Assembly (NCBI RefSeq): GCF_006385135.1
Contig: NZ_CP041025.1
Span: 837,501 to 901,500, forward strand
Source of the DNA: Paremcibacter congregatus
GTDB taxonomy: Bacteria; Pseudomonadota; Alphaproteobacteria; Sphingomonadales; Emcibacteraceae
Reading direction: 5' to 3'
DNA: 64,000 bases
The stretch's first letter is position 1. Each line of letters begins with the position of its first letter. Position numbers and translations under genes: made by a program. Positions 1-10,252 of the stretch are shown one piece after another. The notes below the pieces were generated by a model. The model did no database searches, had not been told where the DNA came from, and saw only the letters and a program-made list of their open reading frames with translations.

Positions 1-1689
1 GAATTTGAAGTTATTGTGGTGGGCTCCGGCATGTCGGGGGGCTGGGCCGCCAAGGAATTCACCGAAAAGGGATTTAAAACCCTGTTGTTGGAACGTGGGC
101 GTCCGGTGGAACATGGCGCGGATTATATCGGTGAGGGACTTGATCCCTGGGATATGAAGTTCCGCGACAAGGTCGATCGCAAGCTTGCCGACCGTGATTA
201 TCCGATTCAGAAACAATGTTATGCCTTTAAGGAGTCGACCAAGCATTTCTTTGTCAAGGATACCGATTATCCTTACGAGACGCCGAAGGAAAATCCTTTC
301 CTGTGGATTCGCGGTGATCATCTCGGCGGGCGGTCATTGCAATGGCACCGACAGAGCTACCGGCTCGGTGATCTTGATTTCGAAGCCAACAAGAAAGATG
401 GTCACGGCACCGACTGGCCGATCCGCTATAAAGATATTGCCAAATGGTACGACCATGTGGAGGTCTTTGCCGGGATCAGTGGCTCGATTGAGGGACTGCC
501 GCAATTGCCGGATGGTCAATTCCTGCCGCCCATTGAAATGAACTGCGTCGAGAAAGAACTGCAGGGAAAATTCAAGGAAACTTACGAAGATCGCCGCCTG
601 ATCATCGGGCGCTGCGCCCATCTGACCGCGCCGCAAAAGGTGCATACGGACCTCGGGCGCGGGACTTGTCAGTCACGTAACCAGTGTCAGCGTGGCTGTT
701 CTTTCGGGGCGTATTTTTCAAGCCAGAGCGCGACCCTGCCGGCGGCGGAACGCACCGGAAACCTGACCACCGTCACCCACGCCATTGTCGAGCGGGTTCT
801 TTATGATGCCAAAAGCCGGAAGGCCACCGGTGTGCGGGTGATAGACGCGCAGACCAAAGAGGTGCGGGACTATCGCGCGCGGGTGATTTTCCTCTGCGCC
901 TCGACCTTCGGTACGACGCAGATTTTGCTCAATTCCACCAGTGAGGCCTTCCCCCGCGGCTTTGCCAACAGCAGCGATGCGGTGGGGCGTTATCTGATGG
1001 ATCATCTGTGCGCCATCGGGGCGGTCGGGGAATATCCCGGCTTCGAGGATCATTATTATCTGGGCCGACGCCCGACTGGAATCTACATCCCCCGCTTTAA
1101 GAATCTGCGGGCTCAGACCGAGGATTATGTGCGCGGTTTCGGCTATCAGGGGGATGCTTGGCGGGACAGTTGGCGCGCAGGCCTCGCGCGACCGGGGTTT
1201 GGCGCGGACTTTAAGGAAAGTTTCAAAACGCCCGGTCCGTGGAAATTCGCGTTGGAAGCTTATGGCGAGATGCTGCCCCGGGCGGATAACCGGGTGACCC
1301 TGCATCCGACCAAGACCGATAAATTTGGTTTGCCGCAGCTCCATATCGACTGCAGTTACGGCGAAAATGATAAGAAAATGCAGAAAGACATGCTGACCAC
1401 CACCGTCGATATGCTGAAAGAGCTGGGCCTGCAGAATGTCAAAGGGTACAGCGATAACGAAATTCCGGGTCTGGCCATTCACGAGATGGGGACGGCGCGC
1501 ATGGGCCGCGACCCCCGCACTTCGGTGCTGAACGGTTATAACCAGTGTCATGACGTGGACAATGTCTTTATCACAGATGGCTCGGCCATGGCCTCTTCGG
1601 CCTGCCAAAATCCGTCATTGACCTATATGGCGCTGACGGCCCGGGCCGTGGATTACGCCAGTCGTCAAATGCAAGCGAATCTTTTGTAA
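1..1689 (+). CDS. GMC family oxidoreductase (5' end outside window)
   Basis: FAD-dependent glucose-methanol-choline oxidoreductase, probably acting on a sugar or another alcohol. The frame is already open at base 1 and the Rossmann motif VVGSGMSGG lies within the first 15 codons, so the true start is just upstream and only a few residues are missing. The C-terminal half has the expected catalytic region: a HEMGTARMG segment with the active-site His, and NPSLTYMAL with the second His/Asn position. The following gene is a sugar isomerase/epimerase-like protein 12 nt away. GMC plus TIM-barrel isomerase pairs are common in bacterial pathways that oxidise glycosides to 3-keto sugars, so a role there is a reasonable inference. 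A small gluconate-dehydrogenase-type subunit could lie upstream but cannot be seen. The family is certain; the substrate is unknown. Confidence 0.9.
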   Translation, partial: EFEVIVVGSGMSGGWAAKEFTEKGFKTLLLERGRPVEHGADYIGEGLDPWDMKFRDKVDRKLADRDYPIQKQCYAFKESTKHFFVKDTDYPYETPKENPFLWIRGDHLGGRSLQWHRQSYRLGDLDFEANKKDGHGTDWPIRYKDIAKWYDHVEVFAGISGSIEGLPQLPDGQFLPPIEMNCVEKELQGKFKETYEDRRLIIGRCAHLTAPQKVHTDLGRGTCQSRNQCQRGCSFGAYFSSQSATLPAAERTGNLTTVTHAIVERVLYDAKSRKATGVRVIDAQTKEVRDYRARVIFLCASTFGTTQILLNSTSEAFPRGFANSSDAVGRYLMDHLCAIGAVGEYPGFEDHYYLGRRPTGIYIPRFKNLRAQTEDYVRGFGYQGDAWRDSWRAGLARPGFGADFKESFKTPGPWKFALEAYGEMLPRADNRVTLHPTKTDKFGLPQLHIDCSYGENDKKMQKDMLTTTVDMLKELGLQNVKGYSDNEIPGLAIHEMGTARMGRDPRTSVLNGYNQCHDVDNVFITDGSAMASSACQNPSLTYMALTARAVDYASRQMQANLL

Positions 1690-1701
1690 AGGAAATCGGA
1701 T

Positions 1702-2547
1702 ATGTCACATCTTACACGACGGACGATGATGAAAGCCGGGGCGGCTCTGGGCCTGACCGGCCTGTGCGCGCCGATGTTCACGCCGGCCTTTGCCCATCGG
1801 GTCACTATCCCGAAGGTGGGTCTGCAGCTTTATACCGTGCGGGATTTGATGGCGCAGGATGTGGCGGGCACCTTGCAACAGGTGGCGGCGCTCGGCTATC
1901 AGGAAGTGGAATTCGCCGGATATTTCGGCCATTCGGCACAGGACATCCGTCATATGCTGGACCAGACCGGGCTCTCGTCGCCGTCGGTGCATGTGGAGCT
2001 TGAGGATCTGCAGGGTGATCTTGATCTGCTCATTGAACAGGCAACGACCATTGGGCAGAAGTATATCGTCATGTCCTGGCTGCGGCCGGAGCAGCGCCAG
2101 ACGCTGGATCAGTTCAAATCCTATGCTACTTTATTCAATAAGGTGGGCGAACGCTTTCGGGCGGCGGGATTGCAGCTCGCTTACCATAATCATGCCTTTG
2201 AATTCGAGCCGCTTGACGGAGAGATGCCCTATGATCTGTTGCTGAGGGATTGTCCGGCTGACCTGATGCAGATGGAGCTGGACCTCTACTGGATTTATCA
2301 GGCGGGGCAGGATCCGTTTGATTATTTCGCCAGACATCCGGGTCGTTTCCCGCTGTGTCATGTGAAGGACCGGGCGGCGGATGGCAGCATCACGGAAGTG
2401 GGGCAGGGCGCCATCGACTTTGGCCGGATTTTCGCCGCACAGGAACTGGCGGGACTGAAACATTTCTACGTCGAACATGATGAGCCGAAAAATGCCCTGC
2501 TGTCCATCACCACCAGCATGAAAACCATGCAACAATGGCGCGCCTGA
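1702..2547 (+). CDS. Tat-exported sugar phosphate isomerase/epimerase-like protein
   Basis: A TIM-barrel protein of the xylose isomerase-like / AP endonuclease 2 superfamily, 281 aa. The N-terminus carries a twin-arginine signal (TRRTMMKAG followed by a hydrophobic stretch ending near AFAHR), so the enzyme is predicted to be exported folded to the periplasm. Barrel motifs include KVGLQLYTVRD at strand 1, the metal-ligand-like YHNHAFEFEP, MELDLYWIYQAG and CHVKD. The start ATG has an AAAGGA ribosome site and lies 12 nt after the GMC gene, so the two are co-transcribed. Homologues beside GMC oxidoreductases are implicated in 3-keto-glycoside epimerisation or cleavage. That role is inferred from family and context; the substrate is not determined. 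Confidence 0.85.
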   Translation: MSHLTRRTMMKAGAALGLTGLCAPMFTPAFAHRVTIPKVGLQLYTVRDLMAQDVAGTLQQVAALGYQEVEFAGYFGHSAQDIRHMLDQTGLSSPSVHVELEDLQGDLDLLIEQATTIGQKYIVMSWLRPEQRQTLDQFKSYATLFNKVGERFRAAGLQLAYHNHAFEFEPLDGEMPYDLLLRDCPADLMQMELDLYWIYQAGQDPFDYFARHPGRFPLCHVKDRAADGSITEVGQGAIDFGRIFAAQELAGLKHFYVEHDEPKNALLSITTSMKTMQQWRA

Positions 2548-2572
2548 ACCGCACAATAGAGGATTGATATTA

Positions 2573-5509
2573 ATGGGATCTTTTGACACACCTTCTCCCG
2601 CCTACGGCCCGGCTGAACTGCAGGATATGGCGGCGCGCTTATTTGATATCTCTGGTAAGATGAAGGCTCTGGTCGGTGACCGGGATCAGAATGTGCGACT
2701 GACGGCGGCGAATGGCAGTTACGTGTTGAAAATCGCCCACCCAGGGGAAGGCAGGGCGTTTCTCGCTTTTCAGAATGCAGCGATGGATCATCTGGCAAAT
2801 GTGGTGCCGCAGTTGCCGCTTCCGCGGGTGGTGCAGAGTGTGCGGGGGGAAGCAATCGCCCGTTGGCCGCAAGGGGCTGGTGAAGGCCATGACGTACGGC
2901 TGCTGACCTATCTGCCGGGAAATCTGTTCAGTGACGTGGCCAAGACACCGGCGCTGCTGCGGGACCTTGGGCATTTTATGGGGCAGGTGAGCCGGGGCTT
3001 GCAAAGCTTCGGTCATCCCGGCGCCCATCGACCTGATTTCCTCTGGAGCCTCGATAATGTCCTGCTGTCCGAACCCTATGTCTCTGATATTGCGCAGGAA
3101 GGCCACCGGGACTTGGTGGCGGGCTGTTTCGCCCATTATAGGGATCAGGTGGCGCCGCGTCTGACCGACCTGCGCATGGCGGTGATCCATAATGACGCCA
3201 ATGACAATAATCTACTGGTGGCGGCGGATCAGCCGGATCAGATTGCCGGGCTGATTGATTTCGGTGATATGGTGTTTGCCCGTCAGGTCAATGAACTGGC
3301 GGTGATGCTGGCCTATGCGATGATGGATCAGGCCGACCCGATCGCGGCGGCAACGCAAGTGATATCTGGTTATACGGCGGAATTCCCGCTGACAGAAACC
3401 GAAGCGGAGGTTTTGTTCGATCTTGCCATCATGCGGTTGGTGATGAGTGTTTGTATTTCGTCGCACCGGGCCAAGGATTTCCCCGACAATGACTATCTGG
3501 TGATCTCTCAGGCCCCGGCCTTTGCCTTGCTGGACAAGCTGCACGGCTATGACCGCAACTGGCTGATCGCCTTGGCGCGGCAGGCGGCGGGATTTGATGC
3601 CGTGGCGACGGCCTCTGCGGTGAGCGCGCTATTTCCTCCTCTTACACCCTTGAAGGTGACGTCCGTTGATCTGATGTCTGAACCGCGGCGGTTGGTCGAG
3701 GCGGGGCCCTTGTCGCCAGCGTCGCTGGAAGAAATTTTCGCCCTGCAGGCAGACGGCGATCAGGCGACTTACGCCATCTCCGCTTATGGGGCGTCTGACA
3801 CGCTGGGCACCGCGCTCTATCTCGCGCCGGGCAGCGCGCTTATGTCGCCGCTTGCCGGTCGAGTGGTCGAGGTCACCGCGCAGGGCGGCGAGAGCCGGGT
3901 GGTGATCGCGCATCAGGCCGCGGCGGAGCCACTGTTTTACAGCAGCTACCGGTGGAATGGTAACACTCAGGTGAGCCGCAATCAGATACTGTCCGCCGGG
4001 GAAGTGATTGGCGAGATGGGGGGAGACGCGCCCGCCGGTCGTTTATTCCTGCAGCTGATGACGGTACTGCCATCGTTAGGACATGCAGTGCCGGAAAGCT
4101 GTACAGCCGCCTTATGGCCGGTTCTTAAAGATATTTATCTTGATCCCAATCTTACGCTCGGCCTGCCGCCGGAGACTTTCACCTCTGACGAACAGGGCCC
4201 GGCGGAGATGATGGCGGCACGCCGCCAGATGCTGGCCCCGTCGCTGAGCGTCGCCTATGCCCGCAAGCTGAAGATGGTGCGTGGCAAGGGGGCGTATCTC
4301 TATGATCATACCGGGCGGGCCTTTCTCGATTGCGTCAATAACATCACCCATGTGGGTCATTGTCATCCGCATGTGGTCGGGGCCCTTTCCCGTCAGGCGG
4401 CTCTGTTGAATACCAACAGCCGTTATCTGTCGGAGAATATTCAAACATTGGCGGCGCGGATATTGGCGACTTTGCCCGACCCGCTGGAGGTGATGTTCTT
4501 TGTTAATTCCGGGTCTGAGGCCAATGAACTGGCCCTGCGCCTGACCCGGGCGATGACGGGCCGCAAGACTATGGTGGTACTGGATCACGCCTATCACGGC
4601 AACACCAGCAGCCTGGTCGACATCAGCCCTTATAAATTCAATGGCAAGGGTGGCGCGGGCTGTCCTGATCATGTTCGGATTGCCGATTTCCCCGATCCTT
4701 ATCAGGGGCTCTACAAGGGCGATGGCCCGGATGCCGCCAAGGCCTATGCGCGAGAAACGCCCCGCTCCGTCGCCCAGTGCGTGGCGGACCTTGAGGCAAC
4801 CACCGGGGCGGGGCCGGGCGGCTTTATCGCCGAGAGCATTGCCGGCGTTGGCGGGCAGGTGATCTATCCTGATGGCTATCTGGCGGAGACCTATAAGGTG
4901 ATCCGGGCGGCGGGCGGTTTGTGTATTGCTGATGAAGTCCAGGTCGGCTTTGGCCGGGTGGGCAGCCATATGTGGGCGTTTGAGACTCAAGGTGTGGTAC
5001 CTGATATTGTCAGCCTCGGCAAGCCGATCGGCAACGGTCATCCGCTGGCGGCGGTGGCGACGACGCGGGAGATCGCGGAAAAATTCGCTAACGGTATGGA
5101 ATATTTCAATTCCTTCGGCGGCAATCCGGTATCCTGCGCGGTGGGGCTTGCGGTACTGGATGTTATTGAAAATGAAAAGCTGCAGCAAAAGGCGCAGGAT
5201 ACCGGCGATTATATTCTCGCAGGTCTGCGCGAGCTGGCGACGCGCTGGCCCCTGATTGGCGATGTGCGTGGGCGCGGCATGTTTATCGGCGTGGAACTGG
5301 TCAAGGACCGGGACAGCCGCGCGCCCGCCGCCGAAGAAGCCGGGCTGATTGTTCAGCATCTGCGCGATCATGGGGTGTTGCTGTCGACCGACGGGCCGCA
5401 TGAAAATGTCCTGAAGCTCAAGCCGCCGATGGTTTTTGGCCGGGCGGAAGCGGATATCTTCCTTACCAAACTGGATCAGGCCTTCGCCTGTCTGGCGGCG
5501 AAAAAATAA
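2573..5509 (+). CDS. Fusion: APH-type kinase, LytM-like domain, class III aminotransferase/phospholyase
   Basis: A 978-aa protein with three parts. Residues about 1-350 are an aminoglycoside-phosphotransferase-fold kinase with catalytic loop [10 protein letters not shown] and the Mg-binding segment LIDFGD. Residues about 380-520 resemble a degenerate LytM/M23 beta-sandwich ([15 protein letters not shown]) without an obvious zinc-binding set. Residues about 550-978 are a PLP class III aminotransferase fold with [11 protein letters not shown] and the Schiff-base Lys817 in SLGKPIGNG. The aminotransferase part resembles the AGXT2L group, whose characterised human members are ethanolamine-phosphate and phosphohydroxylysine phospho-lyases. 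Kinase plus phospholyase therefore suggests phosphorylation of an amino alcohol followed by PLP-dependent elimination. A TTG at 2564 is in frame, but GAGG at 2559-2562 is correctly spaced only for the ATG at 2573. It lies between the isomerase gene and an NhaC antiporter gene, probably one operon. Confidence 0.85.
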   Translation: MGSFDTPSPAYGPAELQDMAARLFDISGKMKALVGDRDQNVRLTAANGSYVLKIAHPGEGRAFLAFQNAAMDHLANVVPQLPLPRVVQSVRGEAIARWPQGAGEGHDVRLLTYLPGNLFSDVAKTPALLRDLGHFMGQVSRGLQSFGHPGAHRPDFLWSLDNVLLSEPYVSDIAQEGHRDLVAGCFAHYRDQVAPRLTDLRMAVIHNDANDNNLLVAADQPDQIAGLIDFGDMVFARQVNELAVMLAYAMMDQADPIAAATQVISGYTAEFPLTETEAEVLFDLAIMRLVMSVCISSHRAKDFPDNDYLVISQAPAFALLDKLHGYDRNWLIALARQAAGFDAVATASAVSALFPPLTPLKVTSVDLMSEPRRLVEAGPLSPASLEEIFALQADGDQATYAISAYGASDTLGTALYLAPGSALMSPLAGRVVEVTAQGGESRVVIAHQAAAEPLFYSSYRWNGNTQVSRNQILSAGEVIGEMGGDAPAGRLFLQLMTVLPSLGHAVPESCTAALWPVLKDIYLDPNLTLGLPPETFTSDEQGPAEMMAARRQMLAPSLSVAYARKLKMVRGKGAYLYDHTGRAFLDCVNNITHVGHCHPHVVGALSRQAALLNTNSRYLSENIQTLAARILATLPDPLEVMFFVNSGSEANELALRLTRAMTGRKTMVVLDHAYHGNTSSLVDISPYKFNGKGGAGCPDHVRIADFPDPYQGLYKGDGPDAAKAYARETPRSVAQCVADLEATTGAGPGGFIAESIAGVGGQVIYPDGYLAETYKVIRAAGGLCIADEVQVGFGRVGSHMWAFETQGVVPDIVSLGKPIGNGHPLAAVATTREIAEKFANGMEYFNSFGGNPVSCAVGLAVLDVIENEKLQQKAQDTGDYILAGLRELATRWPLIGDVRGRGMFIGVELVKDRDSRAPAAEEAGLIVQHLRDHGVLLSTDGPHENVLKLKPPMVFGRAEADIFLTKLDQAFACLAAKK

Positions 5510-5527
5510 CAAAATCAGGGAGAGCGC

Positions 5528-7009
5528 GTGTCCAATGTCACCCTTAAAGCCCCGAGTATCGGGGATGCACTGATCCCGGTGGGGGTGCTGGTTATACTGC
5601 TCAGCTTGTCTGTGGAGTTATACGGCGATGAGTCTTCTTATGGCGCCAATCAGATTGCCTTGATCCTGAGTGCCGCCGTGGCGTTGCTGATCGGCTGGAA
5701 AAACGGATATAAATGGCAGGATATAGAGCAGGCCATCGGGGAAGGGATTGGCAAGACCTTCGGCGCGATATTGATCTTGCTGACCATCGGGGCCTTGATC
5801 GGCAGCTGGATATTATCCGGTACGGTGCCGGCCATGATCTATTATGGGCTTCAAATTATCAGTCCGCAGTATTTCTATGTCACGGCCTGTCTGCTTTGCG
5901 CCATTACCGCGCTTAGTATCGGCAGCAGCTGGTCGGTGGCCGGAACTGTCGGGGTGGGGTTGATGGGCATTTCGGCGGGCTTGGGGCTGTCACCGGAGAT
6001 GACGGCTGGCGCAATTATATCCGGGGCCTATTTTGGCGATAAAATGTCTCCTTTGTCCGATACGACCAATCTTGCGCCTGCGGTGGCGGAGGTCGATCTG
6101 TTCACACACATCCGTCATATGGTCTGGACAACGATACCGGCAATCGTGATTGCGCTTGTGTTGTATGGCATCATTGGTTTGATGCAGGAGGTGCCGGCCT
6201 CTTCTGTCGATCTGGAGAACCGTCTTCTGTTGATTGAGCAAAATTTCACTATCGGGGTGCATATGCTGATCCCGCTTCTGGTGGTGTTTGTTCTGGCGAT
6301 GTTGCGTTGCCCGGCTTTTCCGACATTATTGTTTGCCGCCATTCTCGGGGCTGTCTTCGCAATGATCTTTCAGCAGGAGGCGATCCTGCGCATGGTCAAT
6401 CAGCCGGAAGGTTCTTTGTTGCGCAACCTGGTGGACGGCGTATGGCGCACTTTGTTTGACGGCTATCAGGCCTCAACCGGGGATCAGAGCATGGACAAAC
6501 TGCTCAGCCGGGGGGGCATGAAAAATGTGTTGATGACGATCTGGCTAATCATGTGCGCCATCACCTTTGGAGCGATTATGGAACACCTGGGCCTATTGCA
6601 AAAAATCGTACATCTGTTAATCCGGATGGCCCAAACAACGGGATCTCTTATTCTGGTGACCGCGCTGACCTGTATCGGGGTAAACATCATCGCCGCGGAC
6701 CAGTATATCGGCATTGTTCTGCCAGGGCGGATGTTCCGGGCGACCTTTCGGCAGCGGGGACTGGCGGCAAAGAATCTGTCGCGGGTGCTTGAGGATTGCG
6801 CCACAGTGACATCGGTCTTGATTCCCTGGAATACCTGCGGGGCTTTTATGGCGCTGACCCTGGGAGTAGCGACTTTTGACTATGGTCTTTATTGCTTTTT
6901 CAATCTGATTTGCCCGATCTTGTCAGTGCTGTATGGGGTTCTGAATATTAAAATAGCGCCGCTTGCTGAAGAAGAGCCGCCAAAGACATTGCGTCCTGCC
7001 GAGGCCTGA
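5528..7009 (+). CDS. NhaC-family Na+/H+ (or substrate/ion) antiporter
   Basis: A 493-aa inner-membrane transporter with about 11-12 hydrophobic segments. The segment GAYFGDKMSPLSDTTNLAP is characteristic of the NhaC family, and a second conserved repeat half follows (INIIAADQYIGIVLPGRMF region). The GTG start at 5528 has a GGGAGAG ribosome site and sits 18 nt after the aminotransferase fusion, so it is the last gene of the run. NhaC members exchange Na+ for H+, and some relatives carry organic substrates (malate/lactate type). Its position behind catabolic genes leaves open that it imports or exports a pathway metabolite. A hairpin without a T-run follows at 7029-7052. Confidence 0.88.
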   Translation: MSNVTLKAPSIGDALIPVGVLVILLSLSVELYGDESSYGANQIALILSAAVALLIGWKNGYKWQDIEQAIGEGIGKTFGAILILLTIGALIGSWILSGTVPAMIYYGLQIISPQYFYVTACLLCAITALSIGSSWSVAGTVGVGLMGISAGLGLSPEMTAGAIISGAYFGDKMSPLSDTTNLAPAVAEVDLFTHIRHMVWTTIPAIVIALVLYGIIGLMQEVPASSVDLENRLLLIEQNFTIGVHMLIPLLVVFVLAMLRCPAFPTLLFAAILGAVFAMIFQQEAILRMVNQPEGSLLRNLVDGVWRTLFDGYQASTGDQSMDKLLSRGGMKNVLMTIWLIMCAITFGAIMEHLGLLQKIVHLLIRMAQTTGSLILVTALTCIGVNIIAADQYIGIVLPGRMFRATFRQRGLAAKNLSRVLEDCATVTSVLIPWNTCGAFMALTLGVATFDYGLYCFFNLICPILSVLYGVLNIKIAPLAEEEPPKTLRPAEA

Positions 7010-7442
7010 TGAGGTTTTCTAGTTTTCGCCGAACCTTCTTTTGGAAGGTCGGCCGACAGGGCGGCAGCGATATAAGTAAGTGTCGGAAAGAAAACATTTT
7101 TCAGCCGGGCGGATAGTCGCTTAATTCTAGGGGTTTTTAGCTTGAATTCACTCTATTAGTGTAATCAATTACATCCTTTTAAAATAATAATGTAATTGAT
7201 TACATTTTTGATTGTATAACATATGCTAAATGTGATATTGATGTTTCATGTAATACGCAATGGCAGGACGAAAACCGGTTTTTTATCGGCGGTCTTTAAA
7301 ATAAATAAGCCACTTATTGCATGCCGTAAAATATGGGAAAGGCTGACTAGAACACCCTTCTTTTATTAAAAAACACACACCTGACAAATGCGGATGAAAA
7401 TCAGTTTTAATCGTTTTGTTAAAAAATAAAGAGGAAAATGTC
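7010..7442. other. Intergenic promoter region upstream of the TonB receptor
   Basis: There is no gene in these 433 bases. It contains a hairpin (about 7029-7052) after the antiporter gene, an AT-rich tract from about 7130, two operator-like palindromes (listed separately) and a TATAAC hexamer at 7215-7220 that could be the -10 element. The remaining 220 bases form a long 5' leader in which I see no recognisable riboswitch. An AGAGG ribosome site lies just before the receptor start. Confidence 0.6.
7160..7204. promoter_or_regulatory. Pair of matched 14-bp operator-like palindromes
   Basis: TGTAATCAATTACA at 7160-7173 and TGTAATTGATTACA at 7191-7204 are exact reverse complements of each other. 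Each is an inverted repeat TGTAAT-NN-ATTACA. The centres are 31 bp apart, about three helical turns, so two dimers would sit on the same face of the DNA. They lie just upstream of a candidate -10 (7215-7220) and of the TonB receptor gene. The regulator is not in the window; a LacI-type or similar helix-turn-helix repressor is an inference. Confidence 0.7.
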
Positions 7443-10163
7443 ATGTTGACATCTAATCGAGTAAATAAATATCTGGTAACGACAACCATGCTTTGCTCCG
7501 GTTTGTTTTTGCCATCATTTGCGAGCGCGCAAGAGGCAGAAGCGGGCATGGACGAGCTGGCGATGGAAGAAGTTGTCGTCACCGGCATGCGCAACAGCCT
7601 GAAGAAGTCGATCGATTATAAGAAAAATTCGAGCACTGTGGTGGATGCCATTACCGCTGAAGATATCGGCAAATTCCCAGATCAGAATATTGCGGAATCC
7701 TTACAGCGCATCACCGGAGTGACCATCGACCGCAGCGGTGGCGAAGGCCAGTTACTGACAGTTCGCGGCATGGGGCCGGAATTTAACTCCACCTTGCTCA
7801 ACGGACGCACCCTGGCGACGACCAGCGGCGGCCGGGCGTTCAGTTTTGACATCATGGCGTCAGAATTGGTCAGTGGCGCGGAGGTTCACAAAACCCAGTC
7901 CGCCTATCTGCAGGAAGGCTCCATCGGCGCCACCGTTAATATTAAAACCCTGAAGCCTATGGATTTCCCGGGTTTTCAGGCTGTAGGCAGCGTAAAGGGA
8001 CTTTATGATGGCATGACGGGCAAGGTTAAGCCTCAGGTTTCCGGCCTGATCAGTGATACCTTTGCCGATGACACGTTCGGGGTTCTGGCTTCATTCTCAT
8101 ATTACAACCGGGAAAGCCGCTATGATAAGGCCAACACCGCTTATTACCGCAAATATGACAGCGTCGAGATTGATGGCCAGACCTATTCAGACATCTATTT
8201 CCCGCGCAATTATGACCAGATTGCCCAGACCGAGACCCGCGAACGCCTGAGCGGCACATTGGTTCTGCAATATCGTCCAACGGATGATGTTGAAATAACC
8301 GCCGATGCTCTCTATTCCAAGCTGGATGTGCAATATCGTCAGGATGTATTCCCGCATTGGTTCACCACGGGCACGGCGAAAAACCCGGTTTTCGACGACA
8401 ATAATACGGTCGTGAAAGCCGATTTTGAAGGCACTTTTGTTGAATCTCTGGTGCGCCAGTCGGATGCGAAGAATGAACTGATTGCCGGTGGCTTCAACGT
8501 TGACTGGGATGTTAGCGAAAATTGGAAAATGATTTTCGACGTCAGCGTCTCGAAAGCCGAATCTGACCCGAAAAAAGGCTGGTCGGACACTGTTATCGGA
8601 CGTCCTGGTGATTTTTCCTATGACCGTAGCGCCGGCGATCTTGTGCCGACAATGGGCTATAGCAACTTTGATGAGTCCGATCCTTTGACGGCTGGTTGGG
8701 GTTCGCTGCAGGGCACACGCATTGAAGATGAAGTGTTGGAAGCCAAGTTTGACAATAATTACTTCATCGAAGATGCCGGCCCCTTGGTTAAAGTCGGCTT
8801 TGGCGGGATGTTTTCGAACCGTACCCTGGGGTCCACATATGGCGAGACCGAATATCCTCTGCCATGGATTTTTGCTGACAACAGTTCCCGTATCGTTCTG
8901 CCGACGTCCATGTTTCATCCTTATGATGCGGATGGTTTCCTGTCCGGCGCCTCCGGCAGCCCAACAGAAACCTGGCCAACCTATGATTCAGATGAATTCC
9001 TGAATTTCCTCCTGTCCGAGGAAGCCATTTCCCAGCTTGATGATCCAGAGCCCATTCGTGAGCTGATCGCGCGGACCGGTGGTTTCACCATGATCCCCGA
9101 TCCGGCGGCCTATGAAGTGAATGAAAAAGTCAAAGCGCTGTATGTGGATGTTCATCTGGAAGGCGATGTCGCCGACATGCCATGGTCGGTTGTCGCGGGT
9201 CTGCGGTATGTGGAAACCAAGAGTAAATCCATTGGCCAGCAGGTCGCCTTGCTTGACCTGATCCCGGCCCCTACCACGCCGGGCGAAGTGATTGCCATTC
9301 GGTCGGATGATTATGTTCCGGTGGAAGTTAAAAACACCTATCATGACTTCCTGCCGAGCCTGAACGCCAAGCTGAACATGACGGATAATGTTATTGCCCG
9401 CTTTGCTTTCTCAAAAAGCCTGACGCGTCCAGAACTGGACGAAATGTCACCGCTGACCAGTTATAGTGGCGGTTCGCTTGATAATCTGACGGGATCCGGC
9501 AGCAATCCAAAACTTTCTCCGTATCTGTCGACCAACTTTGACCTGTCCCTGGAATGGTATTACAGCGACGCGTCCTATGTGGCGGTGTCCGGCTTCCATA
9601 AGGATATTGACGGCTATATTGGCTCAAGTGAGGTCAGTGAAACCGTTGTTCTTACCAGCGGCACCTATAACTATGAAATTTCCCGTCCGGTGAACCTTCA
9701 TAGCACAAAGATTAAAGGTATTGAGGTTGCGGCTCAGCATATGTTCACCAGCCTGCCATCACCGTTTGATGGTTTGGGCATCATGGCGAATGCGACTTTC
9801 CTGGACAGTTCCTCTTCGACAGACGTTGAAGGTGAAAAACTGCCCCTGATCGGTCTGAGTGATTCCCAGAACCTTATTCTGTTTTATGAAAAAGGCCCGT
9901 TCCAGGCGCGTATCGCCTATAACAACCGGGATCGCTTCATGCAGCAGAAACCGCTTTCCTATCGTGACGGACATTATGTTGATGATTATCACCAGATCGA
10001 TATTACGGCGAGCTACGATATTGACGATAACTTCACCGTATTTTTTGAAGGCATCAATATCACCAATGAACTTTATATCACCACAGCGGAATATAAAAAT
10101 CAGATCATTGAAGTCATAGAAAACGGCCCACGTTACTCTATTGGCATACGCGGGAAATTCTAA
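7443..10163 (+). CDS. TonB-dependent outer-membrane receptor (carbohydrate type)
   Basis: A 906-aa outer-membrane active transporter. A signal peptide ends at ASA-QEAE and is followed by a TonB box-like EEVVVTG. The plug domain has GKFPDQNIAESLQRITGV, typical of the large Xanthomonas/Caulobacter-type receptors that take up carbohydrates or other big ligands. The barrel ends in the expected aromatic residue (YSIGIRGKF). Start: an upstream in-frame TTG at 7416 exists, but AGAGG at about 7429-7434 fits the ATG at 7443. It is preceded by twin operators and followed by a strong terminator, yet the halogenase-like gene begins only 90 bp downstream, a pairing seen in many alpha- and gammaproteobacteria. 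The ligand cannot be told from sequence. Confidence 0.93.
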   Translation: MLTSNRVNKYLVTTTMLCSGLFLPSFASAQEAEAGMDELAMEEVVVTGMRNSLKKSIDYKKNSSTVVDAITAEDIGKFPDQNIAESLQRITGVTIDRSGGEGQLLTVRGMGPEFNSTLLNGRTLATTSGGRAFSFDIMASELVSGAEVHKTQSAYLQEGSIGATVNIKTLKPMDFPGFQAVGSVKGLYDGMTGKVKPQVSGLISDTFADDTFGVLASFSYYNRESRYDKANTAYYRKYDSVEIDGQTYSDIYFPRNYDQIAQTETRERLSGTLVLQYRPTDDVEITADALYSKLDVQYRQDVFPHWFTTGTAKNPVFDDNNTVVKADFEGTFVESLVRQSDAKNELIAGGFNVDWDVSENWKMIFDVSVSKAESDPKKGWSDTVIGRPGDFSYDRSAGDLVPTMGYSNFDESDPLTAGWGSLQGTRIEDEVLEAKFDNNYFIEDAGPLVKVGFGGMFSNRTLGSTYGETEYPLPWIFADNSSRIVLPTSMFHPYDADGFLSGASGSPTETWPTYDSDEFLNFLLSEEAISQLDDPEPIRELIARTGGFTMIPDPAAYEVNEKVKALYVDVHLEGDVADMPWSVVAGLRYVETKSKSIGQQVALLDLIPAPTTPGEVIAIRSDDYVPVEVKNTYHDFLPSLNAKLNMTDNVIARFAFSKSLTRPELDEMSPLTSYSGGSLDNLTGSGSNPKLSPYLSTNFDLSLEWYYSDASYVAVSGFHKDIDGYIGSSEVSETVVLTSGTYNYEISRPVNLHSTKIKGIEVAAQHMFTSLPSPFDGLGIMANATFLDSSSSTDVEGEKLPLIGLSDSQNLILFYEKGPFQARIAYNNRDRFMQQKPLSYRDGHYVDDYHQIDITASYDIDDNFTVFFEGINITNELYITTAEYKNQIIEVIENGPRYSIGIRGKF

Positions 10164-10186
10164 TTTCCGCCTGATACTCGAATGAT

Positions 10187-10216
10187 AAAGAGGGGTGCGA
10201 TTGCATCCCTCTTTTT
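10187..10216 (+). terminator. Rho-independent terminator after TonB receptor
   Basis: A 12-bp stem (AAAGAGGG-G-TGC with its complement, one G-U pair), a 4-base loop GATT, and a T-run at 10212-10216. It lies between the receptor and the halogenase-like gene, so it probably lowers rather than abolishes downstream expression, unless the second gene has its own promoter. Confidence 0.8.
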
Positions 10217-10252
10217 GCGTTTTGCAGACAGGACACTACAGGGAGTAAGAAA

